Source: Pedobacter cryoconitis
Lineage (GTDB): Bacteria; Bacteroidota; Bacteroidia; Sphingobacteriales; Sphingobacteriaceae
Direction of reading: 5' to 3'
Assembly (NCBI RefSeq): GCF_014200595.1
Contig: NZ_JACHCG010000003.1
Location: 534,084-598,083 of the forward strand
DNA: 64,000 bases
Below, piece after piece: positions 44,334 through 53,860 of this stretch. A model generated the notes under the pieces. That model was not told where the DNA came from, searched no databases, and worked only from the letters and a program-made list of their open reading frames with translations. A program made the position numbers and the translations under genes. Position 1 is the stretch's first letter. Each line of letters opens with the position of its first letter.

Positions 44334-45575
44334 TTACACACAAATACTGGAAACGTGGTAAGGCGATTTAGGGGAACTTTTCAATCTTTCCATATCTTCA
44401 CCTACTTTGTTATCCATGATCTTAGCATAAATCTGTGTCGTTTTAATACTCGCATGACCAAGCATTTTACTGACGCTTTCCATCGGAATACCATTTCCCA
44501 TTGTTACGGTGGTAGCAAAAGCAACTCTGGCAACCTTAAACGTCAAATTCATATCTACACTGCTTATGTCAGCCACTTCTTTTAAATAGGCATTCATTTT
44601 TTGGTTGCTGTTCATAGGTAGTACCCGGTCAGTACCAGCACAAAGAGGATGATCAGCATACCGTTCAATAATTTCTAAAGCGATTGGCAATAATGGAACA
44701 TTACAGGGAATACCAGACTTATGCCTTTTTTTAATGATCCATAATGAACCATCAACGCCAGTGACCACTTCTGATCTCTTTAGTTCTACAAGGTCAATAA
44801 AACTTAATCCGGTATAACAGCAGAAAATAAAAGCATCACGAACTATTCTTAGCCGCTCTATGGCAAATTCTTTATTGTAAATGGCTTGTATATCGGTAGG
44901 AGTAAGAATGACCTGTTGAACCTTTGTAATCTTGTTTTTATGACCACTAAATGGATCATAGGTCATCCAACGATTCGCCAGGCAGATCCGTATCACTTTA
45001 CCAAGATTTTTAAGATGTTTTACCGCTGCGTTATTTGCACAACCGCATTTACTTCTCAAATAAAAATCAAATTCGGTAATAAAATAGTTGTCTACCTTTT
45101 CAACGAGCAGATCAGAAACTTTAAATTTATGCAGGATGAAAGAGGTTGTATGCATTAAAGTAGTATTGTACTTACTTAGCGTTCCTTCTGTGAAGTCTTT
45201 TCCTATCAATGCTTCCATCTTATCATTATGATCTTGAAAAGCAGTGAGCAGGGTATGCGCTTCTTCTTCAACGCCTAAAAACTTGTTTTTAAGGGATACC
45301 GCTGTAATCTCCTTATCTGCTTTAAATAGGTCGGTATGCGCCTGATCTACCTTGTCTTCAACTATTTTAAGATAGGCATTGATTGTTCTGGCATCTTCTT
45401 TTTTTCCGTCTACGCGGTTAATCTGTGGATTCCAGCGTTCTGGCTCACACTGTTTTCCGATGGATAATTCTTTAGGTACTCCATCTACAGTAATACGCAT
45501 GTAAATTGGCATGGAACCGGCAACATAGTTTTTTGGCTTCTTCAAATAGAAGAGCAGGCTAAAAGTGTTTTTCAT
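44334..45575 (-). CDS. Tyrosine recombinase (IntDOT-like integrase) of the element
   Basis: I start at 45575 (MKNTFSLLFYLKK), giving 413 residues; an ATG 24 bases upstream is possible. The order is arm-binding domain, SAM-like domain (residues 100-190) and catalytic domain. In the catalytic domain CYTGLSFIDLVEL has Ser where the first catalytic Arg usually stands, as in IntDOT. The second box reads FKVARVAFATT, so the usual His of H-x-x-R is Lys; the Arg, the LGHAS histidine and the tyrosine in IYAKI remain. It lies next to the tRNA-Asp end, as expected for site-specific integration there. Confidence 0.9.
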   Translation of the reverse strand: MKNTFSLLFYLKKPKNYVAGSMPIYMRITVDGVPKELSIGKQCEPERWNPQINRVDGKKEDARTINAYLKIVEDKVDQAHTDLFKADKEITAVSLKNKFLGVEEEAHTLLTAFQDHNDKMEALIGKDFTEGTLSKYNTTLMHTTSFILHKFKVSDLLVEKVDNYFITEFDFYLRSKCGCANNAAVKHLKNLGKVIRICLANRWMTYDPFSGHKNKITKVQQVILTPTDIQAIYNKEFAIERLRIVRDAFIFCCYTGLSFIDLVELKRSEVVTGVDGSLWIIKKRHKSGIPCNVPLLPIALEIIERYADHPLCAGTDRVLPMNSNQKMNAYLKEVADISSVDMNLTFKVARVAFATTVTMGNGIPMESVSKMLGHASIKTTQIYAKIMDNKVGEDMERLKSSPKSPYHVSSICV

Positions 45576-45770
45576 CTTTTTCAGATTAGAGTTAAACAAA
45601 ATTAGCGTTGCAGCTATGGGCAGTCAAGACGTTCATATTATGAATTAGCTTGTAAATCAATAACTTACAAGTGTTTTAGTGAGTAGGGCATCCGCCTGCA
45701 TTGACTCACTGAATGTCTCACTGTGCATATGAGAAAAATTGAATATTTCGGAGAGGCCGTAAATCAAAAA

Positions 45771-45796
45771 AGCCCTTAATCGTGTGATTAAAGGCT
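45771..45796. terminator. Terminator of tRNA-Asp supplied by the element
   Basis: AGCCCTTAATC and GATTAAAGGCT pair with one bulge around GTGT; A/T runs flank both sides. It lies directly 3' of tRNA-Asp (read on the minus strand), inside the element. It matches the displaced terminator at 28489 in position. Confidence 0.7.
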
Positions 45797-45819
45797 TTCT
45801 GAATGTTTTACTACTTAAA

Positions 45820-45835
45820 TTGCGGACCGGACGGG
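45820..45835. repeat. tRNA-proximal attachment-site core
   Basis: TTGCGGACCGGACGGG repeats exactly at 28538. Thirteen of its bases are the 3' end of tRNA-Asp, so integration keeps the tRNA intact. Confidence 0.9.
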
Positions 45836-45896
45836 ACTCGAACCCGCGACCTCCGCCGTGACAGGGCGGCATTCTAACCAGCTGAACTACCGGTCC
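45823..45896 (-). tRNA. tRNA-Asp (GTC)
   Basis: Read on the minus strand, the acceptor stem is GGACCGG/CCGGTCC with discriminator G. The D arm is AGCTGGTTAGA, the anticodon loop CTGTCAC holds GTC, and the T loop is TTCGAGT. CCA is not encoded. The 3' part is the attachment site of the integrative element to its left. Confidence 0.97.
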
Positions 45897-45985
45897 GTCT
45901 TTCCCTTTCGGGATTGCAAATATAGGAACTATAATTACAATTCAAAATTAATATTTCAATTATTTTTGAATAAAAACCTAACTCA

Positions 45986-47059
45986 TTAAGCTACAGAGCC
46001 CTCTTTCATCTTTTCTGCATTCTCAGCGAACTGTAACGCATCAATAAGCTCTTGTACGCCACCATCCATCACCCCATTCAGGTTATATAACGTCAAACCA
46101 ATACGGTGATCCGTTACTCTTCCCTGTGGATAATTATAGGTTCTGATCTTAGCTGAACGGTCACCAGTAGATACCATCGTTTTACGTCTTGAAGCAATAT
46201 CCCCATTACGTTTCTGCAATTCGATATCATATAACTTACTACGTAACATCTCCATCGCAATCTCTCTGTTACCTAATTGTGAACGTTCCTGCTGACAAAC
46301 AACAACCATACCTGATGGCCTGTGTGTCAACTGTACTTTGGTCTCTACCTTATTTACGTTCTGTCCACCCGCACCACCTGAGCGCGAAGTTTGCAGATCA
46401 ATATCAGCAGGGTTCAAATAGAAATCGATTTCCTCAGCCTCAGGCAATACCGCTACCGAAGCAGCTGAAGTATGTACCCTTCCCTGTGTTTCTGTATCAG
46501 GCACACGCTGTACACGGTGTACACCAGACTCATATTTCAATTGTCCGTATACATCTTCTCCGCTAACTTTCATGATTACCTCTTTGTATCCGCCGGCTGT
46601 ACCTTCAGTAACATCCACAACTTCAACTTTCCAGCGTTTCTGCTCGAAGAAACGGGTATACATCCGGAATAAATCACCAGCAAATAAAGCTGCTTCATCA
46701 CCACCAGTACCACCTCTGATCTCGAATACTGCATTTTTAGAATCTTCAGGATCTACAGGGATCAGCATCAGGCGAACCTTTTCCTCAATCTCTTCCTGTT
46801 GTTTTAACAGTAAATCCAATTCTTCCTTAGCCATTTCACGCATCTCCGCATCCTTCTCAGTCAGCAGGATTTCTTTGTTGGCGTCAATGTTGCTCATTAC
46901 ATTTTTGTAAACCAGATACTCATTTACAATCTTGCTTAAATCTTTATATTCTTTATTTAACTGGGCAAAACGTTTCATATCCTGCATAGTATCAGGATTA
47001 GTCAATTGCTCTTCTACATCTTCCCAGCGAATTTTTATAGCTTCTAATTTCTCTAACAT
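45986..47059 (-). CDS. prfA: Peptide chain release factor 1
   Basis: The 357-residue protein has class I release factor features: an N-terminal helical domain, [20 protein letters not shown], the catalytic GGQ in [13 protein letters not shown], and the C-terminal [22 protein letters not shown]1 recognises UAA and UAG and triggers release of the finished protein. I use the ATG at 47059 ([15 protein letters not shown]), the usual family start, rather than one 18 bases upstream. It is backbone DNA, just outside the tRNA-Asp end of the element. Confidence 0.97.
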   Translation of the reverse strand: MLEKLEAIKIRWEDVEEQLTNPDTMQDMKRFAQLNKEYKDLSKIVNEYLVYKNVMSNIDANKEILLTEKDAEMREMAKEELDLLLKQQEEIEEKVRLMLIPVDPEDSKNAVFEIRGGTGGDEAALFAGDLFRMYTRFFEQKRWKVEVVDVTEGTAGGYKEVIMKVSGEDVYGQLKYESGVHRVQRVPDTETQGRVHTSAASVAVLPEAEEIDFYLNPADIDLQTSRSGGAGGQNVNKVETKVQLTHRPSGMVVVCQQERSQLGNREIAMEMLRSKLYDIELQKRNGDIASRRKTMVSTGDRSAKIRTYNYPQGRVTDHRIGLTLYNLNGVMDGGVQELIDALQFAENAEKMKEGSVA

Positions 47060-47284
47060 AATCTTTTTATTCAGCAAATAAATAGCTGCTCAGCTCCTTT
47101 AAACAATGTTTCCACCGTTAATTCCTGGCTCATTTGGCTGGAAATTACCGGATCAGAAAGGCATACTGAAGCACTTGGTATTTATAGGATTACAAAAATA
47201 AGGAATTTCGGTGAAATATAGGATTGTTTTTCAAGGACAGTCAGGCCACGCAACTAATAATTGGTCAGCACATTAGTACAGATT

Positions 47285-48043
47285 TTACTCCCCTGCCTTC
47301 TCAAAATACTTTAAACTCAACTCTTCACCGTCAAAAACAGCATAAGAATTAAATCCAAACCACTCTCCGATATTGTAATATTTGCTTCCTTTACCCAGGT
47401 CAACGATCATCGGTAAATGACGGTGCCCATAAATGAAATAATCATAATGCTGTTTTTCCAGCACTTCCCTCGAATATACCGCCAGCCACTCCTTATCCTC
47501 ACCCAGAAAAACTTCTTCTGTAGCCGTATTCACAATCCGGCTATGCCCGGACCAGCCCGTAGCGATTCCTAAACCAATTCTTGGTGGAAGGACAGAAAAT
47601 AACCACCTGCAAACCGGGTTCCGGAAGAATTTCCGCAGCACCCGGTAACCCGCATCCCCAGGCCCCAGGCCATCGCCATGATGCAGATAAAAACTTTTAC
47701 CACCTCTATGGATAACCAGCTCATCACTAACGATCTGTATTCCCATTTCTTTGGTAAAATAATCATCCACCCACATGTCGTGGTTCCCCTTAAAAAAATA
47801 AATTTTAACACCAGCATCAGACATGGAAGCCAATTTTCCGAGTAAACGGATATATCCTTTAGGTACAACGGTTTTATACTCAAACCAAAAATCAAAAATA
47901 TCTCCCATCAAAAATAACTCTGCACAAGTTGGTTCAATGGCATTAAGCCAGCGTACAATCCTGTCTTCACGAAGACGGCTTGCAGCATGATTTGGTGAGC
48001 CTAAATGAAAATCAGAGGCAAAATATATGTTCTTTTTCATCAA
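47285..48043 (-). CDS. lpxH: UDP-2,3-diacylglucosamine pyrophosphatase-like metallophosphoesterase
   Basis: The 252-residue protein has the LpxH set of metal-binding motifs: SDFHLGSP, LMGDIFDFWFEY, FFKGNHDMW, YLHHGDGLG and YGHRHLP. LpxH cleaves UDP-2,3-diacylglucosamine to lipid X in lipid A synthesis, on the cytoplasmic side of the inner membrane. Bacteroidota often have two such paralogs, so a related UDP-sugar hydrolase is possible. An ATG three bases downstream is an equal start. It is monocistronic. Confidence 0.88.
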   Translation of the reverse strand: MMKKNIYFASDFHLGSPNHAASRLREDRIVRWLNAIEPTCAELFLMGDIFDFWFEYKTVVPKGYIRLLGKLASMSDAGVKIYFFKGNHDMWVDDYFTKEMGIQIVSDELVIHRGGKSFYLHHGDGLGPGDAGYRVLRKFFRNPVCRWLFSVLPPRIGLGIATGWSGHSRIVNTATEEVFLGEDKEWLAVYSREVLEKQHYDYFIYGHRHLPMIVDLGKGSKYYNIGEWFGFNSYAVFDGEELSLKYFEKAGE

Positions 48044-48189
48044 TATTCAAAGATAGTCAACCATTTTATCAATCATGTTCAAAAATATTTTTTACTGGCA
48101 ATCGCCCTTAACCCTATAATAAAATGAATACTTAACCCATTAGATCAGTCAACTTTGTCAAATCAGCCTCAATTTTGAATCAAATGCAG

Positions 48190-48243
48190 ACAATTGAGAA
48201 TCATTACAAACAAATTTTGTAAATTCGCAACAAATTTAAATAC
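48190..48243 (+). promoter_or_regulatory. Probable promoter of the reductase-ferredoxin pair
   Basis: TTGAGAATC near 48192 could be a -33 element and TAAATTCG near 48221 a TAnnTTTG-like -7 element. GAGAATCATTAC resembles half of a Fur box, hinting at iron control; this is weak. Confidence 0.4.
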
Positions 48244-49254
48244 ATGATTTCTACAGATATAGCCATCATTGGCGCCGGACCCGTAGGTTTGTTTGCTATT
48301 TTCGAAGCAGGTTTGCTTAAAATGCGTTGTCATTTAATTGATTACTTACCTCAGGTTGGAGGTCAGCTTTCCGAAATTTATCCTAAAAAACCTATATATG
48401 ATATCCCTGGTTATCCGAGTGTATTAGCTCAGGAACTGGTTGATAACCTGGTAGAACAAGCTAAACCATTTCACCCTGGTTATACTTTGGGCGAACGTAT
48501 TGAAGGCCTGGAGAAACGTGGCGAAGGTGATTTCGTCCTGACGACCAACATGGGTACGATCATAGAAGCCAAAGTTGTAGTAATTGCTGGTGGATTAGGT
48601 TGTTTTGAACCTCGTAAACCTGTGGTATCCGGATTGGAGCAATTTGAAAACGGACGTGGTGTAAACTATATGATCCTTGATCCAGAGCAGTACCGCGGAC
48701 AAAAAATGGTAATTGCAGGTGGTGGTGACTCTGCATTGGACTGGACTATATTCCTGGCTGATATTGTAGAAGAATTAACACTTGTGCACCGCAGCGAGAG
48801 CTTCCGTGGAGCACCAGACTCTGTAGCTAAAGTAATGCAACTGGCAGAGAGCGGAAAAATCAATCTTGTATTAAACAGTAACCTGGGTGCCGTAACAGGA
48901 ACAGGCAAGCTGGAAAAGGTAGAGATTGTACATAACAAAACGCTTGAAAAAACTATCGTTGATGCCGATCATTTGATTCCTCTTTTCGGATTAAGTCCTA
49001 AATTAGGCCCGATTGAGCAATGGAACCTGAATATTAATAAAAGTGCGATTGAAGTTAACACTGATGATTACTCGACTAACATCCCGGGTATTTATGCAAT
49101 CGGTGATATCAATACTTATACAAATAAATTGAAACTAATCCTTTGCGGATTCCACGAGGCTGCATTAATGAGTCACAGTGCTTACCAGTACATGAACCCT
49201 GGTATTAAATACACTATGAAATATACGACAGTTAACGGAGTAGCAGAATTTTAA
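48244..49254 (+). CDS. Thioredoxin-reductase-like ferredoxin-NADP reductase
   Basis: The 336-residue FAD/NAD(P) enzyme has GAGPVGLFAIFEAG at 9-22 (FAD), a second dinucleotide site IAGGGDSALDW near 154 (NADP) and the closing FAD motif IPGIYAIGDINTY. It lacks the CxxC pair of thioredoxin reductase, which fits the YumC-type FNR group. The ferredoxin gene follows after three bases and is the likely partner: electrons pass from NADPH to the 2Fe-2S protein. Confidence 0.9.
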   Translation: MISTDIAIIGAGPVGLFAIFEAGLLKMRCHLIDYLPQVGGQLSEIYPKKPIYDIPGYPSVLAQELVDNLVEQAKPFHPGYTLGERIEGLEKRGEGDFVLTTNMGTIIEAKVVVIAGGLGCFEPRKPVVSGLEQFENGRGVNYMILDPEQYRGQKMVIAGGGDSALDWTIFLADIVEELTLVHRSESFRGAPDSVAKVMQLAESGKINLVLNSNLGAVTGTGKLEKVEIVHNKTLEKTIVDADHLIPLFGLSPKLGPIEQWNLNINKSAIEVNTDDYSTNIPGIYAIGDINTYTNKLKLILCGFHEAALMSHSAYQYMNPGIKYTMKYTTVNGVAEF

Positions 49255-49257
49255 ATA

Positions 49258-49587
49258 ATGGAAGAAAATAATATTACCGTACACGTTCAGAACCCTGATG
49301 GCACTTTAACTTCACTGGAAGCCCCTGTTGATATGGGATTAAGCCTGATGGAGTACCTTAAAGCGTGTGAATATGATATTTTAGCTACCTGCGGCGGGAT
49401 GGCTTTATGCGCAACCTGCTGTGTGGATGTTTTGGAAGGTGAAGACAAGTTAAAGGAAATGACAGATGACGAATATGCCATGCTGGATACTTTACCTGAC
49501 CTTTTACCGAATTCAAGATTAGCTTGTCAGTTGCAATTAAGCCACGAAATGGACGGGCTGGTTGTCAAGCTGCACGGTACTGACTAA
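49258..49587 (+). CDS. Adrenodoxin-type [2Fe-2S] ferredoxin
   Basis: The 109-residue protein has four cluster cysteines in the usual spacing: C45, C51, C54 (ATCGGMALCATC) and C90 (SRLACQLQL). The vertebrate/ISC-type pattern is C-x5-C-x2-C-x35-C, as here. It is in an operon with the reductase. Its end overlaps the convergent S41 protease gene by four bases. Electron acceptors are unknown. Confidence 0.93.
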   Translation: MEENNITVHVQNPDGTLTSLEAPVDMGLSLMEYLKACEYDILATCGGMALCATCCVDVLEGEDKLKEMTDDEYAMLDTLPDLLPNSRLACQLQLSHEMDGLVVKLHGTD

Positions 49588-51287
49588 TTACTATCTGCCG
49601 GTGCTGCAATTACTTTTGCAGGATCACCTATAGTTTTATAAGTACCCTCACCTTTTAATATTGCAAGCATTTTAGTGGAATTGCCAAGCACTGATTTAGC
49701 GGCTTCCAATTCCTTATCATACTGGAATGCTTGCACTATTTTACCTTTCTCAAAATAATACCTGCTTACAATCTGTGTTTCAAGTATTCTTTTAATTTCT
49801 GCCTTGTGCGTAAATATCTCTGTTTTTTTAGCTACCAGCATCTTAGCTTTCAGCTCTTCCAGATCCTTCTTAACCAGTGACAGTTTTTGTTCTTTTTCCG
49901 CTTCAGTTCTTAAATCTGACAGTAATCTTTCTGCTGTAGAAGTATAAGAATAATCCTTACCATCCAGCGAATTTGCAAAAGCAGTATAATCCTCTTCCGA
50001 CACCTGGAAATCTGTAGCCGGGCTGATTGTCGCATGGCTCTTTTTATAAGCATTGGCGAAATCAAAGAACATGCTCTTACTAATTAAAGAAATCGTTATC
50101 GGACTCAATTTGACAGCCCCTACCTCCACATCAGGATAAACACCACTTCCATTATAGACGATCCTTCCCGTCTTAGTATTGTATTTCGCGATCAGGGAGT
50201 CTGCCATTTTCACATTTTTCCCTTCTTTATTTTTATGCGCATAATCTACCGCCTGAATACATCTTCCTGAAGGCGTAAAATACTTGGCTACTGTAACTTT
50301 CACCAGGCTATTATAAGGCAGGTTGAAAGTTTGCTGAACCAGCCCCTTACCATAACTGCGTTGTCCGATCACCACACCTCTGTCCAGATCCTGCAATGCT
50401 CCTGCTACTATTTCTGAAGCCGAGGCAGAAGAACCATTGATCAATACCACCAGCGGAAGATCCGGCAGCAGCGGCACATTACTTGTTTTATAATTGATTG
50501 TTTTTTCAGGATTGCGGCCTTTTTGGGTCACTACAACCAGATCTTTATTGACAAACAGATTGACAATTTTTACAGCTTCCTGCAAGATTCCTCCTCCATT
50601 ATATCTCAGATCAAGGATCATTCCTTTTGGATGTTGTTTATTCAACTCGATTGCTGCGTCCTGTACTTCCTGCGCAGAATTCTCCAGAAACTTATCCAGC
50701 CTGATATAGGCAAGGTCACCGACCATCCCAGAATAAGAAACATTAAGTTGTTTGATTTCGTCTCTGACCAGCTGTTTTTGAATAACTGTCCCCTCTCTGA
50801 CCAAAAGCAGATCTACAGCAGAACCACGCGGGCCGCGAAGCAAACGGCTCACTTCCGCACGTTCTTTTCCTTTTACTTCAATGCCGTTGATCTTTACGAT
50901 CTGATCGCCAGGCAGAACGCCAAGTTTAAATGCCGGATAACCTGCACTCACTTCATTTACAAAAAGTTTGCCTTCGATAAAAACTGTACTTGCACCGATA
51001 CCGCCAAACTGTGTGCTCACATATTTCAGCTTATAATCTTCTACTTCAGATTCAGGAATATAGGTAGTATAAGGATCTAATGTATCCAGCATTGCATCAA
51101 TACCGCTTTTCATTAAATCCCCGGCATTGGTTTCATCCACATAATTGATGTTAATCTCCCTGTATAAGGACGCGAAAATGTCCATATTTTTAGATACCAG
51201 GAATAGATCCTCCTTAAAAGACCAGGTTAAAGACGCAAATGCAATAAGTGCAAATAGAAGTGCAAACTTGTTTCTTTTCATGGGCAC
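49584..51287 (-). CDS. S41-family C-terminal processing peptidase
   Basis: The 567-residue protein has an N-terminal hydrophobic anchor/signal (KFALLFALIAFASLTW), a PDZ domain (residues 95-170, GIGASTVFIEG; GDQIVKINGIEVKG) and the S41 protease core with the catalytic Ser in NGSSASASEIVAG near 284 and Lys in RSYGKGLVQ near 309. A helical C-terminal domain of about 150 residues follows. CtpA/Prc proteases trim or degrade periplasmic proteins. A small gene lies 35 bases upstream in the same direction. Confidence 0.95.
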   Translation of the reverse strand: MPMKRNKFALLFALIAFASLTWSFKEDLFLVSKNMDIFASLYREININYVDETNAGDLMKSGIDAMLDTLDPYTTYIPESEVEDYKLKYVSTQFGGIGASTVFIEGKLFVNEVSAGYPAFKLGVLPGDQIVKINGIEVKGKERAEVSRLLRGPRGSAVDLLLVREGTVIQKQLVRDEIKQLNVSYSGMVGDLAYIRLDKFLENSAQEVQDAAIELNKQHPKGMILDLRYNGGGILQEAVKIVNLFVNKDLVVVTQKGRNPEKTINYKTSNVPLLPDLPLVVLINGSSASASEIVAGALQDLDRGVVIGQRSYGKGLVQQTFNLPYNSLVKVTVAKYFTPSGRCIQAVDYAHKNKEGKNVKMADSLIAKYNTKTGRIVYNGSGVYPDVEVGAVKLSPITISLISKSMFFDFANAYKKSHATISPATDFQVSEEDYTAFANSLDGKDYSYTSTAERLLSDLRTEAEKEQKLSLVKKDLEELKAKMLVAKKTEIFTHKAEIKRILETQIVSRYYFEKGKIVQAFQYDKELEAAKSVLGNSTKMLAILKGEGTYKTIGDPAKVIAAPADSN

Positions 51288-51322
51288 GCGGATAAGTTAA
51301 AGAGGATGGCTTTGCCTATTGC

Positions 51323-51538
51323 TTACAATCTGTTTCCGTTAGGATCAGCAAGCGCCTTATTGATGGTAAATTCAACATATCTGACATCCCTTTTTAATAA
51401 AGCAGTCAATTGATTAACCAGCTGATCTTCCTGACCAGGTGCAAATATTAAATTCTCTTTAGCTAAATCTCTATACTTTCTAAGGACTTTGATTTTAACT
51501 CTTTCTGCTGATTCAGGAGTGAACGTAAAGCTTGCCAT
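51323..51538 (-). CDS. Conserved small Bacteroidota protein, 71 aa
   Basis: From the ATG at 51538 (MASFTFTPESAERVKIKVL) the protein is 71 residues, soluble and helical, ending KALADPNGNRL. I do not know its function. The start lies downstream of a frame open to 51595, whose extra N terminus looks random. It precedes the S41 protease gene and is probably co-transcribed. Confidence 0.65.
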   Translation of the reverse strand: MASFTFTPESAERVKIKVLRKYRDLAKENLIFAPGQEDQLVNQLTALLKRDVRYVEFTINKALADPNGNRL

Positions 51539-51681
51539 AATATATTCTTTCCCGCAAAAATATGAAAAAAAAACAGCAATAACCCAACAAAGCACCTTCT
51601 ATATAGCAGATCTCCCGGCCACCTGCTTCTGAACTAAATTCCGGCGTACGATGGCGTTAATTTTTATATATATTTACGATT

Positions 51682-53157
51682 ATGTACACAACATTTTTAG
51701 CACATCAGTGGATGGGTTTCTGGAGATCCAAAGGCAAGGGCGGTACAATTGCAACCCAACTGATTATGGGCTTCATTGTACTTTACCTGGCCGCTGTTTC
51801 CATTTTCATCGGATATAATATGGAACATATCATTGAAGAAATGCTTCCCGGCAAAGACGTCATGCTGGTCTTCAACGGAATGATCCTTTATTATTTCACC
51901 CTGGAATTCCTGATGCGCTTACAATTACAAGAGCTCCCTACACTCGCCGTACAACCCTACCTGCACCTGAATATACCCAAAAGGAAACTGATCTCTTTTT
52001 TAAATATCACAGCACTTTTTTCAGTTTTCAACCTGCTCCCACTGCTGCTCTTTTTTCCCTTTGCTATTCTAAAAATCAACAATGATTTTGGCCCGTTTGC
52101 CTGTATCATGTATTTACTCGCCATTAGCTCTTTAGTGGTTTTCAATAATTATGCTGCGCTTTATTTCAAAAGGCTGACTATAGGAAACCTTAAAGCAGGA
52201 ATTCTCGGCTCAATTTTTTTAGTTGCTGTTGGTCTGCTTGAATACTTCAAAGTCTTCTCCATCGCGTCATTGTCCAACCATGTTTTCCATGAGATAACTA
52301 TTACGCCACTAATCGCAATCATTTTTCCCATTGCAGCAGTCATCATGCTCACCATCAACACCCGTTTTTTAAAAGGGAACCTATATCTCGAAGAATTACA
52401 GTCCGCAAAACAGAAAAAATCAAGTACAGACTACCCCTTTCTGGACCGCTTTGGTGAAACAGGAGTTTACCTTGCACTGGAAATCAAATTAATACTGCGC
52501 AACAAAAGAACACGTTCAACACTAACCAAAGGGCTTCTTTTTATCTTCTACGGCCTTCTTTTCTATAAACAGGAAACACTGGACGCCAATAAATTCTGGT
52601 CCCTGATTTTTCCCGCCACTTTTATGACCGGAAACATGATTATGCTCTACGGACAATTTATGTTTGGCTGGCAAAGCGCAGAATTTGACGGACTCTTAAC
52701 CAGCAAATTAAACATAAAGACTTTTTTCAAAGCAAAATTTCTACTATTCACCATTGGATCAACCCTTTTAACCGCCGCAGTGAGTCTTTATGGATTAATC
52801 AGCTGGAAAATCCTGATCCTTCAGTTTGCAGTCTATTTCTATAACATCGGGGTCACTTCAGTGATTACTTTATACTTTGCCACAAAAAATTACAAAGCAC
52901 TTGACCTCAGTAAAGGATCTGCCATGAACTGGCAGGGAATTACAGCATCTACCATGCTGCAAACCATTCCGCTCATGCTCAGCCCTTATTTAATTTATTT
53001 ACCCATATCCCTGATTTCAAACCCCTATTGGGGGATTGCCGGGGTCGCTATTACAGGCCTTGCAGGCTTATCAACCAGGAACTTCTGGATAAACTTCCTC
53101 ACCAAAGAATTCCAGGAAAGAAAATACAAAATCGCAGAAGGCTTTAGACAAAAATAA
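51682..53157 (+). CDS. DUF5687-type membrane permease of an ABC transporter
   Basis: The 491-residue polytopic protein has about ten to twelve hydrophobic segments and a cytosolic loop around 245-275 (ELQSAKQKKSSTDYPFLDRFG). The beginning (FLAHQWMGFWRSKGKGGTIA) matches the DUF5687 family I know from Bacteroidota, always next to an ATPase gene. The ATPase follows after one base. Substrate unknown. Confidence 0.85.
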   Translation: MYTTFLAHQWMGFWRSKGKGGTIATQLIMGFIVLYLAAVSIFIGYNMEHIIEEMLPGKDVMLVFNGMILYYFTLEFLMRLQLQELPTLAVQPYLHLNIPKRKLISFLNITALFSVFNLLPLLLFFPFAILKINNDFGPFACIMYLLAISSLVVFNNYAALYFKRLTIGNLKAGILGSIFLVAVGLLEYFKVFSIASLSNHVFHEITITPLIAIIFPIAAVIMLTINTRFLKGNLYLEELQSAKQKKSSTDYPFLDRFGETGVYLALEIKLILRNKRTRSTLTKGLLFIFYGLLFYKQETLDANKFWSLIFPATFMTGNMIMLYGQFMFGWQSAEFDGLLTSKLNIKTFFKAKFLLFTIGSTLLTAAVSLYGLISWKILILQFAVYFYNIGVTSVITLYFATKNYKALDLSKGSAMNWQGITASTMLQTIPLMLSPYLIYLPISLISNPYWGIAGVAITGLAGLSTRNFWINFLTKEFQERKYKIAEGFRQK

Positions 53158-53158
53158 G

Positions 53159-53860
53159 ATGCTGGAAATTAAACAATTAAAAAAAGAATACGCAGGTACT
53201 ACCGTAGTAGATATTGACCATCTAACCATTAACCCCGGAGAAACCGTTGGTATCGTAGGCAATAATGGTGCAGGTAAAACAACCCTGTTCAGAATGCTAT
53301 TAGACCTGATCCGTCCCTTTTCAGGAGAGATACTCTCCAAAGGTAAAAACGTAGCCCGGGACGACCAGTGGAAAAACTACACAGCCTCCTTTCTTGACGA
53401 AGGATTTCTGATCAATTACCTCACCCCAGAAGAATACTTTATTTTTATCGGCTCCCTCCAACACTACAGCCCATCAGAGGTCATGAATTACTTAATCCCC
53501 TATACAGAACTCTTTAACGGAGAAATTATGAACAGCGGCAAATACATCCGCGACTTCTCCATGGGAAATCAAAATAAAATAGGCATTGTGGCTGCCCTGC
53601 TCCAAAACCCAGAATTGCTGATTCTGGACGAACCCTTTGCAAACCTTGACCCAACCACACAAATCAGGCTTAAAGACCACTTAAAAACTTTAAAAGCAAA
53701 ACAACTTACTACCCTGATTTCCAGCCACGACCTCAACCACGTGACAGACGTCTGCGAACGCATCATTTTATTTGAAAAAGGAAAAATCATCAAAGATATG
53801 TACACCAACGAAAACACCCTGAAAGAACTCGAAGCCTATTTCTCATTAAGGACTTTCTAA
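53159..53860 (+). CDS. ABC transporter ATP-binding protein
   Basis: The 233 residues contain Walker A GNNGAGKTT (34-42), the signature region DFSMGNQNKIGIVAAL (near 135; a variant LSGGQ), Walker B LLILDEPFANLDP and the switch SSHDLNH. The signature variant FSMGN is normal for exporters of this group. It pairs with the DUF5687 permease. The last codons of the gene resemble the 85-bp repeats that follow, so the array may have started by duplication of the gene's end. Confidence 0.95.
   Translation: MLEIKQLKKEYAGTTVVDIDHLTINPGETVGIVGNNGAGKTTLFRMLLDLIRPFSGEILSKGKNVARDDQWKNYTASFLDEGFLINYLTPEEYFIFIGSLQHYSPSEVMNYLIPYTELFNGEIMNSGKYIRDFSMGNQNKIGIVAALLQNPELLILDEPFANLDPTTQIRLKDHLKTLKAKQLTTLISSHDLNHVTDVCERIILFEKGKIIKDMYTNENTLKELEAYFSLRTF

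Larger units (their letters stand above)
28538..45835. mobile_element. Mobilizable integrative element in tRNA-Asp, about 17.3 kb
   Basis: The 16-base sequence TTGCGGACCGGACGGG stands at both ends (28538-28553 and 45820-45835); the right copy is the 3' end of an intact tRNA-Asp and the left copy is a bare tRNA fragment. A tyrosine recombinase gene lies next to the tRNA end. Inside are MobC, relaxase, HTH genes, element-specific unknown genes and cargo. No type IV secretion genes are visible, so it would be mobilized by a helper rather than self-transferred. Confidence 0.92.

Noticed and set aside
45657-45872. 71-aa ORF on the minus strand
   Set aside because: It runs through tRNA-Asp and its terminator; the protein is a by-product of the tRNA sequence.
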